36,262 nt of DNA. It comes from Oscillospiraceae bacterium. GTDB taxonomy: Bacteria > Bacillota > Clostridia > Oscillospirales > Acutalibacteraceae. Shown piece by piece: positions 1 to 8,406 of the stretch. The first letter of the stretch is position 1. The number at the start of each line of letters is the position of its first letter. The notes under the pieces were generated by a model. The model did not search any database. It was not told where the DNA came from and worked only from the letters and a program-made list of their open reading frames with translations. The position numbers and the translations under genes are program-made. The stretch is from assembly GCA_015066365.1 (NCBI GenBank), contig SVON01000020.1, forward strand, positions 1 through 36,262, written 5' to 3'.

Positions 1-950
1 TGCTGGGTAAAGTAGTTCTGCCAGATGCCGTCGGCGCACACGTCCTCTTCGTTGCCGTTGATGTAGCCGTCGATGACGTTATCCCGCTCGGGGCGACCCA
101 TGGTGGGCAGGAAGGGCAGGTTCAGGACCTTGGGATGCTGACGCAGCAGCCAGGTGTCCGCCTTGGTGCCCGCCAAGCGGGTGCAGTGGATACGGCTCTG
201 CTGGCCGGCACCCACGCCGATGGCCTGGCCGTCTACGGCATAGCACACCGAGTTGGACTGGGTGTATTTCAGGGTGATCAGAGCCACGATCAGGTCGCGC
301 TTGGCGGAATCGGGCAGATCCTTGTTGTCGGTGACCACGTTCTCCAGCAGGTGGTTGCCGATCTTGAACTCGTTGCGGCCCTGCTCAAAGGTGATGCCGT
401 ACACATCTTTGGTTTCGATGGGGGCGGGCACGTAGCTGGGGTCGATCTCCACAATGTTGTAGTTGCCCTTGCGCTTGCCCTTGAGCACCTCCAGCGCCTC
501 CGGCTCATAACCGGGGGCGATGATGCCATCGGACACCTCACGGGCAATCAGCTTGGCGGTGGTCAGGTCGCACACGTCGGACAGCGCCACCCAGTCACCA
601 AAGGAGCACAGACGGTCGGTGCCGCGGGCACGCACGTAGGCGCAGGCGAGGGGGGACTCGTCCAGACCCTCGATGTCCTCTACGAAGCAAGCCTTTTTCA
701 GTGCGTCACTCAGGGGCAGACCCACCGCCGCAGAGGTGGGGCTCACGTGCTTAAAGGAGGTGGCGGCGGGCAGACCCAGCGCCTCTTTCAGCTCCTTCAC
801 CAACTGCCAGGCGTTAAAGGCGTCCAGGAAGTTGATGTAGCCGGGACGACCGTTGAGCACGGTGATGGGCAGGTCGGCGTCGTTCTTCATAAAGATACGG
901 GACGGCTTCTGGTTGGGGTTACAGCCGTATTTCAGTTCAAACTCTTTCAT
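1..950 (-). CDS. purH: AICAR transformylase (partial, C-terminus off the window)
   Basis: Phosphoribosylaminoimidazolecarboxamide formyltransferase moves a formyl group from 10-formyl-THF to AICAR, the penultimate purine step. The frame is open from ATG at 950 to the window edge, giving 316 residues of a protein usually near 390. It begins [18 protein letters not shown], the start of the stand-alone AICAR transformylase family. [11 protein letters not shown], near residue 67, matches the conserved KHxNP-type substrate loop, and [13 protein letters not shown] lies near residue 250. No IMP cyclohydrolase domain is fused at the N-terminus; that activity is the gene just upstream (965-1681). The start has GAGAGGTG about 7 nt upstream and a 14-bp gap to the cyclohydrolase stop. 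It is probably the distal part of the ZTP-controlled purine operon. What follows it is not visible. Confidence 0.93.
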   Translation of the reverse strand, partial: MKEFELKYGCNPNQKPSRIFMKNDADLPITVLNGRPGYINFLDAFNAWQLVKELKEALGLPAATSFKHVSPTSAAVGLPLSDALKKACFVEDIEGLDESPLACAYVRARGTDRLCSFGDWVALSDVCDLTTAKLIAREVSDGIIAPGYEPEALEVLKGKRKGNYNIVEIDPSYVPAPIETKDVYGITFEQGRNEFKIGNHLLENVVTDNKDLPDSAKRDLIVALITLKYTQSNSVCYAVDGQAIGVGAGQQSRIHCTRLAGTKADTWLLRQHPKVLNLPFLPTMGRPERDNVIDGYINGNEEDVCADGIWQNYFTQ

Positions 951-964
951 TTTCAGCACCTCTC

Positions 965-1681
965 TTACACGTTTTTGTTGACGATACGGGTCTCGGCCTC
1001 ACCGGTGGCGAGATCGATATAACGAACGAATAGGGACACCTTATTGTCCTCGTTCAGATTCGTCCAGATCAGGTCGGTCAGTGCGTCAATGTCTACGTCC
1101 GGCAGTTCCAGGGTCTTGGGCTCACCCTCGAAGGAGGGAAGCGGGTCGCCCTCGCTGTTGTAGGTGTGGATGAATTTCGCCCGACCGGCGATGGGGTCGG
1201 AATAGGCATAGGTAAACCGCTCGCAGGAGGTGTCGTCCCCCTCGGCGGATTTCAGAATGGACATGGCATAGTTCATCTCGCCGTTCTCGTGGTGGATGAT
1301 GCCGGAGATGCGGGGGGTGAAGTTGGGCTTATCGTCCTCGAATTCCCGGGTGCGTAGAGCCTGCTCAAAGGTCATCTGCTTGTCCATCAGCTCATAGATG
1401 GTGTCGGTCTGGTCGCCGTTGGTGACGATGGTCTTGTTGCCCAGCACACGGACGGGATAATAGATGATCAGATGGGGATCCACCATCTTGGACTCGTCAA
1501 AGGCCTTGGTGCGCATGGCGTCACCCTCGGCCACAAACACGCGGTTGCGGCTGTTGACGCTGCGACCCATAATGAAGTAGGCGGTGACCGCCTTTTTGCT
1601 GTCGGCAGACTTGCCGATGAGGATGCCACGGCCGTGATAGGCCAAAGAGTTCAGTTCGTCTTTAATGGTGGAGATTTTCAT
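965..1681 (-). CDS. purO: IMP cyclohydrolase, PurO-like
   Basis: This 238-residue protein resembles the archaeal-type (PurO, PF07826-like) IMP cyclohydrolase, which closes FAICAR to IMP in the last step of the pathway. The N-terminal [12 protein letters not shown] and the following [16 protein letters not shown] are the family's recognisable blocks. It sits directly upstream of a transformylase that lacks its own cyclohydrolase domain, so the pair replaces the usual two-domain PurH. The start at 1681 has GAGGG upstream. The 65-bp gap to purN holds only a weak 5-bp hairpin (AGGAC/GTCCT). Family assignment is by recognition of motifs and context, not by search. Confidence 0.88.
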   Translation of the reverse strand: MKISTIKDELNSLAYHGRGILIGKSADSKKAVTAYFIMGRSVNSRNRVFVAEGDAMRTKAFDESKMVDPHLIIYYPVRVLGNKTIVTNGDQTDTIYELMDKQMTFEQALRTREFEDDKPNFTPRISGIIHHENGEMNYAMSILKSAEGDDTSCERFTYAYSDPIAGRAKFIHTYNSEGDPLPSFEGEPKTLELPDVDIDALTDLIWTNLNEDNKVSLFVRYIDLATGEAETRIVNKNV

Positions 1682-1746
1682 GGTGTTTCCCTCGCTTTTA
1701 TGTATTATTCTCGGTAGGACACAAAGGTCCTCCCCTATGGATTCGA

Positions 1747-2355
1747 TTACCGATTTGCCAGTTTCTTACTGACGATTTCCACGGCCTGCGGTAGGATCTT
1801 CCATTCCGCCTGCTCCATCACCCGGCGCTGGAGGATTTCGGGGGTGTCCCCCGCTTCGATCTCCACCGCTTTTTGCAGGATGATCTCGCCGCCGTCGGGA
1901 ATCTCGTTGACGTAGTGCACCGTGGCACCGGTCACCTTGACCCCCTTTTCCAGGGCCGCCTTATGCACCCGCAGTCCGTAGAAGCCCTCACCGCAGAAGG
2001 AAGGGATCAGGGACGGATGCACGTTTAAGATGCGCTTTTCATACGCATCGGTAAACCGCTGGCTGAGAATGGCCATAAAGCCCGCCAACACGATCAGGTC
2101 GATGTCGCAGGCCGCCAGCTGAGCCAGCAGAGTCTCCTCAAAGACCTCCTGATCACCGCCGCAGGCGGCTTTGGTGATCACCACGGCGGGGATGCCGGCC
2201 TGCTCGGCGCGGGTGAGGGCATAGGCATCCGCCTTGTTGGCGATCACCAGCACGATCTCACCGTGGGGGATCTCCCCTCTCCCCTGGGCGTCGATCAGCG
2301 CCTGCAGGTTGGTGCCGCCACCGGAAACCAGGACGGCAATTTTCGTCTTAACCAT
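1747..2355 (-). CDS. purN: Phosphoribosylglycinamide formyltransferase (GART)
   Basis: PurN transfers formyl from 10-formyl-THF to GAR, giving FGAR. The 202-residue protein opens with the nucleotide-binding loop IAVLVSGGGTNLQAL. It keeps the catalytic set: Asn111 and His113 in NVHPSLIPSF, and Asp154 in EIPDGGEI, equivalent to N106/H108/D144 of the E. coli enzyme. The stretch after the HPSLIPSF motif reads CGEGFYG rather than the commoner PG-type loop, a variant seen in clostridial forms. Its ATG overlaps the purM stop codon (TAATG), implying translational coupling. It is one of two folate-dependent steps in an operon controlled by a ZTP riboswitch. Confidence 0.96.
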   Translation of the reverse strand: MVKTKIAVLVSGGGTNLQALIDAQGRGEIPHGEIVLVIANKADAYALTRAEQAGIPAVVITKAACGGDQEVFEETLLAQLAACDIDLIVLAGFMAILSQRFTDAYEKRILNVHPSLIPSFCGEGFYGLRVHKAALEKGVKVTGATVHYVNEIPDGGEIILQKAVEIEAGDTPEILQRRVMEQAEWKILPQAVEIVSKKLANR

Positions 2356-3404
2356 TACAAAATCACCTTTTCCTCGCCGGCAACAATCTCACCGATGATG
2401 TAGGCGTCGTCGCCGTTGGCGCGCAGGATGGACAGAGCGGTCTCCACCTGGTCGGCAGGAACCACCACGCTCATACCCACGCCCATATTGTAGGTGTTAT
2501 ACATATCCCGCTCCGGCACGTTGCCCCACTGAGCAATCAGGTCAAAGATGGGCAGCACCTTGACGGCGGATTTGTCGATCTTAGCGCACAGACCATCCGG
2601 GATGGAGCGCGGAATATTCTCATAGAAACCGCCGCCGGTGATGTGGGAGATGCCCTTCACGTCCACCTGCTCCAACAGAGCGAGAATGGACTTCACGTAG
2701 ATGCGGGTGGGCACCAACAGCGCTTCGGCGATGGTCTTGCCGCCCAGCTCCTCACGGGGCACGTACAGCTCGGGGTTGTTATTGTCAATGTCAAAGGCCT
2801 TGCGGCACAGAGAGAAGCCGTTGGAGTGAATACCGGTTGAGGGCAGGGCGATCACCACGTCGCCCACCGCCATCCGGGTGTTATCGAGGATCTTCTTCTT
2901 ATCCACGATGCCCACCGCAAAGCCGGCCAGGTCGTAGTCCTCCACCGGCATCAGGCCGGGGTGCTCGGCGGTCTCGCCACCGATGAGGGCGGCGCCGGAC
3001 TGGACACAGCCCTCCGCCACGCCGGACACGATCTGGGCGATTTTCTCGGGGACGTTCTTGCCGCAGGCGATATAGTCCAGGAAGAACAGCGGCTTAGCAC
3101 CACAGCAGATGATGTCGTTGACGCACATCGCCACCGCGTCGATGCCGATGGTGTCGTGCTTGTCCATCAGCTGGGCCAGCTTCACCTTGGTGCCGCAGCC
3201 GTCGGTGCCGGACACCAGCACCGGCTCCTCCATACCCGCCAGGGGCAGGCCAAAGCAACCGCCAAAGCCACCCACGTCGTCCAGGCAACCCTCGTTTTTG
3301 GTGCGGGCAATATGGGCTTTCATCAGTTCTACCGCCTTGTAACCGGCGGTGATATCTACGCCGGCGGCAGCGTAGCTGGCCGACTGAGAATTTTTATGAT
3401 CCAT
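2355..3404 (-). CDS. purM: Phosphoribosylformylglycinamidine cyclo-ligase (AIR synthetase)
   Basis: PurM uses ATP to close FGAM into AIR. Length (349 aa) is normal for the family. The N-terminus reads SYAAAGVDITAGYKAVELMK, followed by the glycine-rich ATP-binding segment DDVGGFGGCFGLP and VSGTDGCGTKVKLA. HITGGGFYENIPR near residue 255 is the conserved C-terminal block. The start codon lies 6 bp past the purF stop, and the ribosome binding site (AAAGGA) lies within the end of purF. The stop overlaps the purN start. FGAR amidotransferase (purL/purQ/purS), needed between PurN and PurM, is not in the window. Confidence 0.97.
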   Translation of the reverse strand: MDHKNSQSASYAAAGVDITAGYKAVELMKAHIARTKNEGCLDDVGGFGGCFGLPLAGMEEPVLVSGTDGCGTKVKLAQLMDKHDTIGIDAVAMCVNDIICCGAKPLFFLDYIACGKNVPEKIAQIVSGVAEGCVQSGAALIGGETAEHPGLMPVEDYDLAGFAVGIVDKKKILDNTRMAVGDVVIALPSTGIHSNGFSLCRKAFDIDNNNPELYVPREELGGKTIAEALLVPTRIYVKSILALLEQVDVKGISHITGGGFYENIPRSIPDGLCAKIDKSAVKVLPIFDLIAQWGNVPERDMYNTYNMGVGMSVVVPADQVETALSILRANGDDAYIIGEIVAGEEKVIL

Positions 3405-3410
3405 AATCGA

Positions 3411-4832
3411 TTATTCCTTTCCGTTCCAACAATAGGTGCAGAGTTTGCAGGGGTCCATACCGATGGCCTCAATGACACCCGGCAGGGACTGGAAATCCAG
3501 CGAACCTAAGTGCAGTTTTTCTGCCATCCGGCGGCGCATATTCTTGCCCCGCTCGGTGTTGCCGTCGGCGTATTCTTCCATATATTTGAGACCCTCCTCC
3601 CCTTCCAGCTCCACGATGACCTGACGGGCAATCAGGTCCATCTCGTTGTTGCTGCGGGAGAAGTTTAAGTATTTGCAATTAAACATAATCGGCGGGCAGG
3701 CGGAGCGCATATGCACCGTCTTGGCACCGCTCTCGTACAGGAATTCCACCGTCTCTCTAAGCTGGGTGCCCCGCACCACCGAATCGTCCACCAGCAGCAG
3801 GTTTTTGTCCTGAATGAGGGCCGGCACCGGGATCTGCTTCATCTTGGCGATCCGGTTGCGGTCCGATTGCTTGGTGGGGGTGAAACTGCGGGACCAGGTG
3901 GGGGTGTATTTGATGTATGCCCGGGCAAAGGGCAGGTGGCTCTCGTTGGCGTAGCCAATGGCGTGAGGGGTGCCGCTGTCCGGCATACCGCACACGTAGT
4001 CCACGTCGTCCACCACGCCGCTCTCGTTATCGTGGCGGGCCATAACGGCGCCGTTGCGGTACCGCATCAGCTCCACGTTGACCCCCTCGTAGGTGGAGGT
4101 GGAATAGCCGTAATAGCTCCACAAAAAGGCGCACATCCGCATCTCCTCGCCGGGGGGCGATAGGGTGGTAACGCGGTCGGCGGTCACCTCCACGATCTCG
4201 CCGGGGCCCAGCTCCCGCTCATCCAAAAAGCCCAGCTTTTGATGGGCGAAGGGCTCAAAAGACACGCTATGGCCGTCCTCCCGACGACCGATCCAAATGG
4301 GCAGACGTCCCATTTTATCCCGGGCCGCGATGATGGAACCGTCGTCTTTGAGGATGAGGATCGAGGCGGTACCCTCCACCTGATTCTGCACAAAGTGGAT
4401 GCCTTCAACAAAATCCTTCTTCAAATTGATCATGGCACCGATCAGCTCGGTGGCGTTTACCGCACCGCCGGTCATGGCGTCAAAATGGCCGCCGTCCGTC
4501 ATATAGGTGTCCACCAGTTGCTCGGCGTTGTTGATGGCTCCGGTAACACAGATGGCATAGGTGCCCAGTTTGGAACGGATCAGCAACGGTTGGGGATAAT
4601 AATCGCTGATGCATCCGATGGCGGAAGTACCCTCCATCTCATCGAACACGTCCTTAAACCGGGCGCGGAACGGGGTGGTCTGTATGCTGTGGATCTGCCG
4701 CTGCAAGCCAATGACGGCGTCGTATACGGCGATACCGGCGCGTCGGGTGCCCAGGTGGGAGTGGTAGTCGGTGCCAAAAAACACGTCCTCCATACAGTCC
4801 CGGTGGGACACAATACCAAAATAACCGCCCAT
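3411..4832 (-). CDS. purF: PurF-like amidophosphoribosyltransferase with degenerate glutaminase site
   Basis: The 473-residue protein has the two-domain layout of glutamine PRPP amidotransferase, the first purine step. The phosphoribosyltransferase half looks intact: VCGMPDSGTPHAIGYA at 280-295 and the PRPP loop LLVDDSVVRGT at 346-356. Cysteines at 234, 386 and 462/465/468 resemble the Fe-S ligand pattern of clostridial/Bacillus PurF. The N-terminal Ntn-glutaminase half reads MGGYFGIVS where MCGxxG is expected, so the nucleophile Cys is Gly. In my alignment by eye the residues matching E. coli Arg73, Asn101 and Asp127 are also absent. An in-frame TGA five codons upstream, with AAAGGAG between, rules out a longer start or Cys-exposing propeptide. 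Likely ammonia-dependent or non-glutaminase; PurF role inferred from domain and operon. Confidence 0.9.
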   Translation of the reverse strand: MGGYFGIVSHRDCMEDVFFGTDYHSHLGTRRAGIAVYDAVIGLQRQIHSIQTTPFRARFKDVFDEMEGTSAIGCISDYYPQPLLIRSKLGTYAICVTGAINNAEQLVDTYMTDGGHFDAMTGGAVNATELIGAMINLKKDFVEGIHFVQNQVEGTASILILKDDGSIIAARDKMGRLPIWIGRREDGHSVSFEPFAHQKLGFLDERELGPGEIVEVTADRVTTLSPPGEEMRMCAFLWSYYGYSTSTYEGVNVELMRYRNGAVMARHDNESGVVDDVDYVCGMPDSGTPHAIGYANESHLPFARAYIKYTPTWSRSFTPTKQSDRNRIAKMKQIPVPALIQDKNLLLVDDSVVRGTQLRETVEFLYESGAKTVHMRSACPPIMFNCKYLNFSRSNNEMDLIARQVIVELEGEEGLKYMEEYADGNTERGKNMRRRMAEKLHLGSLDFQSLPGVIEAIGMDPCKLCTYCWNGKE

Positions 4833-4866
4833 GGTGGTCTCCTTTCAATCAGGGATAAAGCCTTTC

Positions 4867-4890
4867 GGGAGGGCGCTCAAACGCCCTCCC
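4867..4890 (-). repeat. GC-rich hairpin in purC-purF spacer
   Basis: A perfect 9-bp inverted repeat (GGGAGGGCG/CGCCCTCCC, 6-nt loop) sits in the 140-bp gap between purC and purF. Read on the coding strand it is followed by GAAAGGCTTTAT, with no T-run, so a factor-independent terminator is unlikely. It may be an mRNA-stability or processing element, or act weakly in the opposite direction. No gene is visible in the remaining spacer. Confidence 0.5.
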
Positions 4891-4972
4891 TTATAAATCT
4901 TCTTGCGTGGAAAAGTGCAAAGCATAATTGCTGATGAGATCGTGGTACCAAAGATGGAATCAGGGATTACTA

Positions 4973-5659
4973 TTAAGCAAAGAACAGACCGTTCAGGGTC
5001 ATGGGGTCGATGTACTCGCCGTTCTTGTACACACGCATATTGCCGGAGGCGACCTCGTCGATCAGCATCACGTTGCCCTCGGGGTCGTAGCCGAACTCAA
5101 ACTTGATGTCGTACAGCTCCATGCCCTTCTCCGCCAGATCGTCGGCCACGATCTTGGTGATGGCCTGGGTCTGCGCCTTCAGAGAGTCGTACTGCTCGGC
5201 GGTCATCACGCCCAGGTCCACCAGACCATCCTTGGTGACCAGGGGATCGCCCAGGGCATCGTTCTTAAAGGTGGTCTCTACGTAATAGGGCAGATCCTGA
5301 CCCTCGGTGCAATAATCGCTGTAACGGCGGAGGAAGGAGCCCACAGCCTTACGGCGGCAGATAACCTCCAAGCCCTTGCCGAATACCTTAGCGGGCAGCA
5401 CCTCCATGGTGGTGTCGGCCAGGCTGGCGTTGACGTAGTGGGTGCGGATGCCGGCGGCATTGATCTTCTCGAAGTAGTAGATGGACATACGCAGGTTCAC
5501 GTCGCCCACGCCCTCAATGGTCAGACCCACGGCGTTCTCGCCGGGATCGAACACGCCGTCCTTGCCGGTGCAGTCGTCCTTAAACAGCAGCAGGCAGTTG
5601 CCGTTATCCAGTTTGTAAACGTTCTTGGTCTTGCCGGTGTAGATCAGTTCTTTGCTCAT
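4973..5659 (-). CDS. purC: SAICAR synthase
   Basis: PurC joins CAIR and aspartate with ATP to make SAICAR. The 228-residue length is typical of the bacterial single-domain enzyme. [14 protein letters not shown] at the N-terminus is the ATP-binding strand-turn. [12 protein letters not shown] near residue 88 and [21 protein letters not shown] near 190-210 are the substrate-binding blocks, with the usual DE in the second. AAAGGAGAG lies 6-8 nt before the ATG. It follows purE after a 60-bp gap and precedes purF after a 140-bp gap that holds a hairpin. Confidence 0.96.
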   Translation of the reverse strand: MSKELIYTGKTKNVYKLDNGNCLLLFKDDCTGKDGVFDPGENAVGLTIEGVGDVNLRMSIYYFEKINAAGIRTHYVNASLADTTMEVLPAKVFGKGLEVICRRKAVGSFLRRYSDYCTEGQDLPYYVETTFKNDALGDPLVTKDGLVDLGVMTAEQYDSLKAQTQAITKIVADDLAEKGMELYDIKFEFGYDPEGNVMLIDEVASGNMRVYKNGEYIDPMTLNGLFFA

Positions 5660-5719
5660 GATAATCTCTCCTTTTGCTATATGACACTAAATTTATAACC
5701 AACAGGTATTACGACAAAT

Positions 5720-6208
5720 TTACAGTTGCTCCATCACGTGAGCGTCTTTGGCCAGCACCGCCTCGGCGTCGGACACACGCTTGGCATCCAGTCGCGCCGC
5801 CAGGTCAGCGTCCGAAACCGCCAGAATCTGGGCGGCCAGCAGCGCAGCGTTGGCGCCGCCGTTGATCGCCACGGTGGCCACCGGGATACCGGTGGGCATC
5901 ATCACGGTGGACAGGAGGGCGTCCATACCGTCCAGCACAGAGGACTTGCAGGGGATGCCGATGACCGGCAGGGTGGTGTTGGCGGCGATGGTGCCGGCCA
6001 GGTGGGCCGCCATACCGGCGGCGGCGATCAGCACGCCGAATCCGTTGGCCCGGGCGTTGACCGCAAAGTCGCGGGCCTCCACCGGGGTGCGGTGGGCGGA
6101 ATAGATATGCACCTCAAACGGGATATCCAAAGCTCCCAGCGTGTCGGTGGCTTTTTTGATAATGGGCAGGTCACTGTCGCTGCCCATAATGATGCCAACT
6201 TTTTTCAT
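5720..6208 (-). CDS. purE: N5-carboxyaminoimidazole ribonucleotide mutase, class I PurE
   Basis: PurE moves the carboxyl group of N5-CAIR to C4 to give CAIR. The 162-residue protein has the class I signature: GSDSDLPIIKKA after the first strand, YSAHRTP near residue 45, and AGMAAHLAGTIAANT. The open frame extends upstream to 6247, but the ATG at 6208 is preceded by AAGGAGGA at about 8 nt and aligns with the normal N-terminus (MKKVGIIMGSDSDL), so it is the start. PurK, needed to make N5-CAIR, is not in this window. It is the first gene after the ZTP riboswitch and so the direct target of the switch. Confidence 0.96.
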   Translation of the reverse strand: MKKVGIIMGSDSDLPIIKKATDTLGALDIPFEVHIYSAHRTPVEARDFAVNARANGFGVLIAAAGMAAHLAGTIAANTTLPVIGIPCKSSVLDGMDALLSTVMMPTGIPVATVAINGGANAALLAAQILAVSDADLAARLDAKRVSDAEAVLAKDAHVMEQL

Positions 6209-6256
6209 AAGGGTTTTCCTCCTTAGATGGAATCGGGAAAGCCTCACCGCCCTGCA

Positions 6257-6306
6257 GAAAAAAACAGAAAAGGGCGCAGTTAACTCGGGGTGAGTTGACT
6301 GCGCCC
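6257..6306 (-). terminator. Intrinsic terminator of the ZTP riboswitch expression platform
   Basis: Read on the minus strand, arms at 6292-6306 (GGGCGCAGTCAACTC) and 6272-6286 (GAGTTAACTGCGCCC) pair over nearly all 15 bp, followed by the U-rich tail TTTTCTGTTTTTTTC. The 5' arm begins in the CUGGGC segment of the aptamer, so aptamer folding with ligand and terminator folding exclude each other. This predicts read-through into purE when ZTP is bound. Confidence 0.9.
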
Positions 6307-6378
6307 AGACGGTCGGCCGGTATCCGTTTTTCGGTCCTTTGCGGTGCTCCGCAATTATCCGTCAGTCACGAAAAACGG
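6303..6378 (-). promoter_or_regulatory. ZTP (pfl) riboswitch aptamer
   Basis: The purE leader on the minus strand has a 10-bp outer stem, CCGTTTTTCG (6369-6378) with CGAAAAACGG (6324-6333). This encloses the conserved CGTGACTGACGG and GCGGAGCACCGC segments. It is followed by the 3' domain CCGACCGTCTGGGC, close to the CCGCCUGGGC consensus of the pfl/ZTP class. Members of this class sense ZTP/AICAR, which accumulate when 10-formyl-THF is limiting. An overlapping terminator indicates transcriptional control, ligand-on. The downstream operon encodes both formyl-transfer steps. Confidence 0.93.
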
Positions 6379-6396
6379 TCATTATTTGACCATCAA

Positions 6397-6426
6397 ATTA
6401 TACCACTTTTCGACGTGGGGTGTCAA
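6397..6426 (-). promoter_or_regulatory. Promoter of the purine operon
   Basis: A consensus -35 TTGACA (6421-6426) and a consensus -10 TATAAT (6397-6402) are separated by 18 bp. Transcription should start near 6390, about 12 nt before the riboswitch outer stem. The promoter lies only about 40 bp past the guaB stop, and no clear terminator separates them, so some read-through from the pyrimidine operon into the riboswitch is possible. Confidence 0.85.
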
Positions 6427-6467
6427 GGCGCAGACGCAGTATTTTGGCTTTTCTACACTTTGTACAA

Positions 6468-7973
6468 TTACTTGATGGAAACACTCTTCTCTTTCTGTAT
6501 AACATCGTGAGCGCCGCCCTCCACAATACTGGTGGCAGACACCAGCGTGAGGGTCGCCTTCTCCTGCAGCTCGGGGATGGTCAGAGCGCCACAGTTGCAC
6601 ATCGTGGAGCGCACCTTGGACAGGGACAGGGCCACGTTATCCTTCAGACTGCCGGCGTAGGGCACGTAGGAGTCCACGCCCTCCTCAAAGGACAGCTTCT
6701 TATCGCCGCCCAGGTCGTAACGCATCCAGTTGCGGGCACGGCTGGAGCCCTCGCCCCAATACTCCTTATAGTAGGTGCCGCCGATGTTCACCTTGTTGGT
6801 GGGGGACTCGTCAAAGCGAGCGAAATACCGGCCCAGCATCACGAAATCGGCGCCCATGGCCAGAGCCAGGGTGATGTGGTGGTCGTAGACGATACCGCCG
6901 TCGGAGCCCACCGGGATATAGATGCCGGTCTCCTCGAAATAGCGGTCACGCTCGGCACAGACCTCGATCAGAGCGGTGGCCTGACCACGGCCGATGCCCT
7001 TGGTCTCACGGGTGATGCAGATGGAGCCACCGCCGATACCCACCTTGATGAAGTCCGCACCGGCCTCGGCCAGGAAACGGAAGCCGGCGGCATCCACCAC
7101 GTTACCGGCACCCACCTTCACGGTGTCGCCGTAGTGCTCACGGATCCAGTCGATGGTCAGCTTCTGCCACTCAGAGAAGCCCTCGGAGGAGTCGATGCAC
7201 AGCACGTCGGCACCGGCCTCCACCAGAGCGGGCACACGCTGGGCATAGTCGCGGGTGTTGATGCCCGCGCCCACCACATACCGCTTGTCGGCATCCAGCA
7301 GCTCGTTGGGGTTCTTCTTGTGCATATCGTAGTCCTTGCGGAACACGAAATACAGCAGGCGACCCTCTTTGTCCAGGATGGGCAGAGAGTTCAGCTTGTG
7401 GTCCCAGATGATATCGTTAGCCTCTTTCAGGGTGGTACCCTCAGGGGCGGTGATCAGCTTGTTGAGCGGGGTCATAAAGTCGCACACCTTGGTGGAGGGG
7501 TCCATACGGCTCACGCGATAGTCGCGGCCGGTGACGATGCCCACCAGCTTGCCGGCGGGGGTGCCGTCCTCAGTGACCGCCACGGTGGAGTGACCGGTCT
7601 CCTCTTTCAGCGCCACTACATCAGCCAGGGTGGCATCGGGGCGCAGGTTGGAGTCGCTCTTCACAAAGCCGGCCTTATAGTCCTTAGCGCGCTTGACCAT
7701 CGCGGCCTCGTCCTCCACGGTCTGAGAGCCGTAGATAAAGGATACGCCGCCCTCGGTGGCCAGAGCCACCGCCAGACGGTCACCGGAAACCGACTGCATA
7801 ATGGCAGACACCATGGGGATGTTCATCTCAATGGCAGGCTTCTCCCCCTTCTTAAACTTGGTCAAGGGCGTCTTCAGAGAGACGTTGGCGGGGATGTGGT
7901 TGTGGTCGGAGTACCCGGGGATCAGCAGGTACTCGTTAAAAGTATGGGAAGGTTCGTTGATAATCTTAGCCAT
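6468..7973 (-). CDS. guaB: IMP dehydrogenase, Tritrichomonas-type
   Basis: IMPDH oxidises IMP to XMP with NAD+, the entry to guanine nucleotides. The 501-residue protein has a TIM barrel with two inserted CBS domains near residues 105-220. Catalytic Cys319 sits in [12 protein letters not shown] and the flap dyad Arg418-Tyr419 in NWMRYDLGG, with Asp261 in CIDSSEG. These numbers are the same as in Tritrichomonas foetus IMPDH as I recall it. The N-terminus ([15 protein letters not shown]) and C-terminus ([11 protein letters not shown]) also match that enzyme rather than the E. coli or Bacillus type. AAAGGATG precedes the start. It is the last gene of the pyrimidine operon, 16 bp after pyrI. No clear terminator follows. 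Confidence 0.95.
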   Translation of the reverse strand: MAKIINEPSHTFNEYLLIPGYSDHNHIPANVSLKTPLTKFKKGEKPAIEMNIPMVSAIMQSVSGDRLAVALATEGGVSFIYGSQTVEDEAAMVKRAKDYKAGFVKSDSNLRPDATLADVVALKEETGHSTVAVTEDGTPAGKLVGIVTGRDYRVSRMDPSTKVCDFMTPLNKLITAPEGTTLKEANDIIWDHKLNSLPILDKEGRLLYFVFRKDYDMHKKNPNELLDADKRYVVGAGINTRDYAQRVPALVEAGADVLCIDSSEGFSEWQKLTIDWIREHYGDTVKVGAGNVVDAAGFRFLAEAGADFIKVGIGGGSICITRETKGIGRGQATALIEVCAERDRYFEETGIYIPVGSDGGIVYDHHITLALAMGADFVMLGRYFARFDESPTNKVNIGGTYYKEYWGEGSSRARNWMRYDLGGDKKLSFEEGVDSYVPYAGSLKDNVALSLSKVRSTMCNCGALTIPELQEKATLTLVSATSIVEGGAHDVIQKEKSVSIK

Positions 7974-7989
7974 GTCAAATCATCCTTTC

Positions 7990-8406
7990 TTAGTTGGCTT
8001 TGGTTTCACAGTAAATACAGCGGTAGACTTTCTGCTCCCGGTCGGTCAACCGGACCACGTGAGCCAGTTCCTGCTCACAGGAGGTGATGCACCGGGGATT
8101 CTTGCACTGGATGACGTTCACCAGTTGCTCCGGCATGGGGATGGATTTCTTCTCCACCAGTTGGCCGTCCCGGATGACGTTGACGGTGGCGTCCGGGTCC
8201 ACGTAGCCGATGACGTCCAGATTCACCGGGATGGCGGCGTCGATCTTGATGATGTCCTTGCGGCCCATCTTTTTGCTCCCGACGTTGCGGATGAGCGCCA
8301 CCGAGCACTCGATGGTGTCCAGACCCAGCAGATGATACAGTTTCATCCCGCAACCGGCGGTGATGTGGTCGATAACCACGCCGTTCTGGATGGAATCGAT
8401 GTTCAT
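7990..8406 (-). CDS. pyrI: Aspartate carbamoyltransferase regulatory subunit
   Basis: PyrI binds allosteric nucleotides and holds the catalytic trimers of ATCase together. The 138-residue chain (E. coli 153) has the nucleotide-binding N-terminal domain ([20 protein letters not shown]) and a C-terminal zinc site with Cys101, Cys106, Cys130 and Cys133 (CKNPRC and CIYC). Its ATG overlaps the pyrB stop as ATGA, so the two subunits are probably translated in a coupled manner. Its presence implies feedback control of ATCase by CTP/UTP and ATP; the direction of the effect cannot be read from sequence. Confidence 0.96.
   Translation of the reverse strand: MNIDSIQNGVVIDHITAGCGMKLYHLLGLDTIECSVALIRNVGSKKMGRKDIIKIDAAIPVNLDVIGYVDPDATVNVIRDGQLVEKKSIPMPEQLVNVIQCKNPRCITSCEQELAHVVRLTDREQKVYRCIYCETKAN

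Noticed and set aside
4867-4890. Intrinsic terminator within the purine operon
   Set aside because: The hairpin has no U-run on the coding strand, and downstream purF has its own RBS in the same operon.
6241-6420. Guanine (xpt-type) or THF riboswitch ahead of purE
   Set aside because: The conserved segments (CGTGACTG, GGAGCACCGC, CCGACCGTCTGGGC) are those of the ZTP class; the purine-riboswitch core and THF core are not seen.
6420-8087. Open frame of 555 codons on the plus strand opposite guaB
   Set aside because: Antisense shadow with the same biased composition; guaB carries all catalytic residues.
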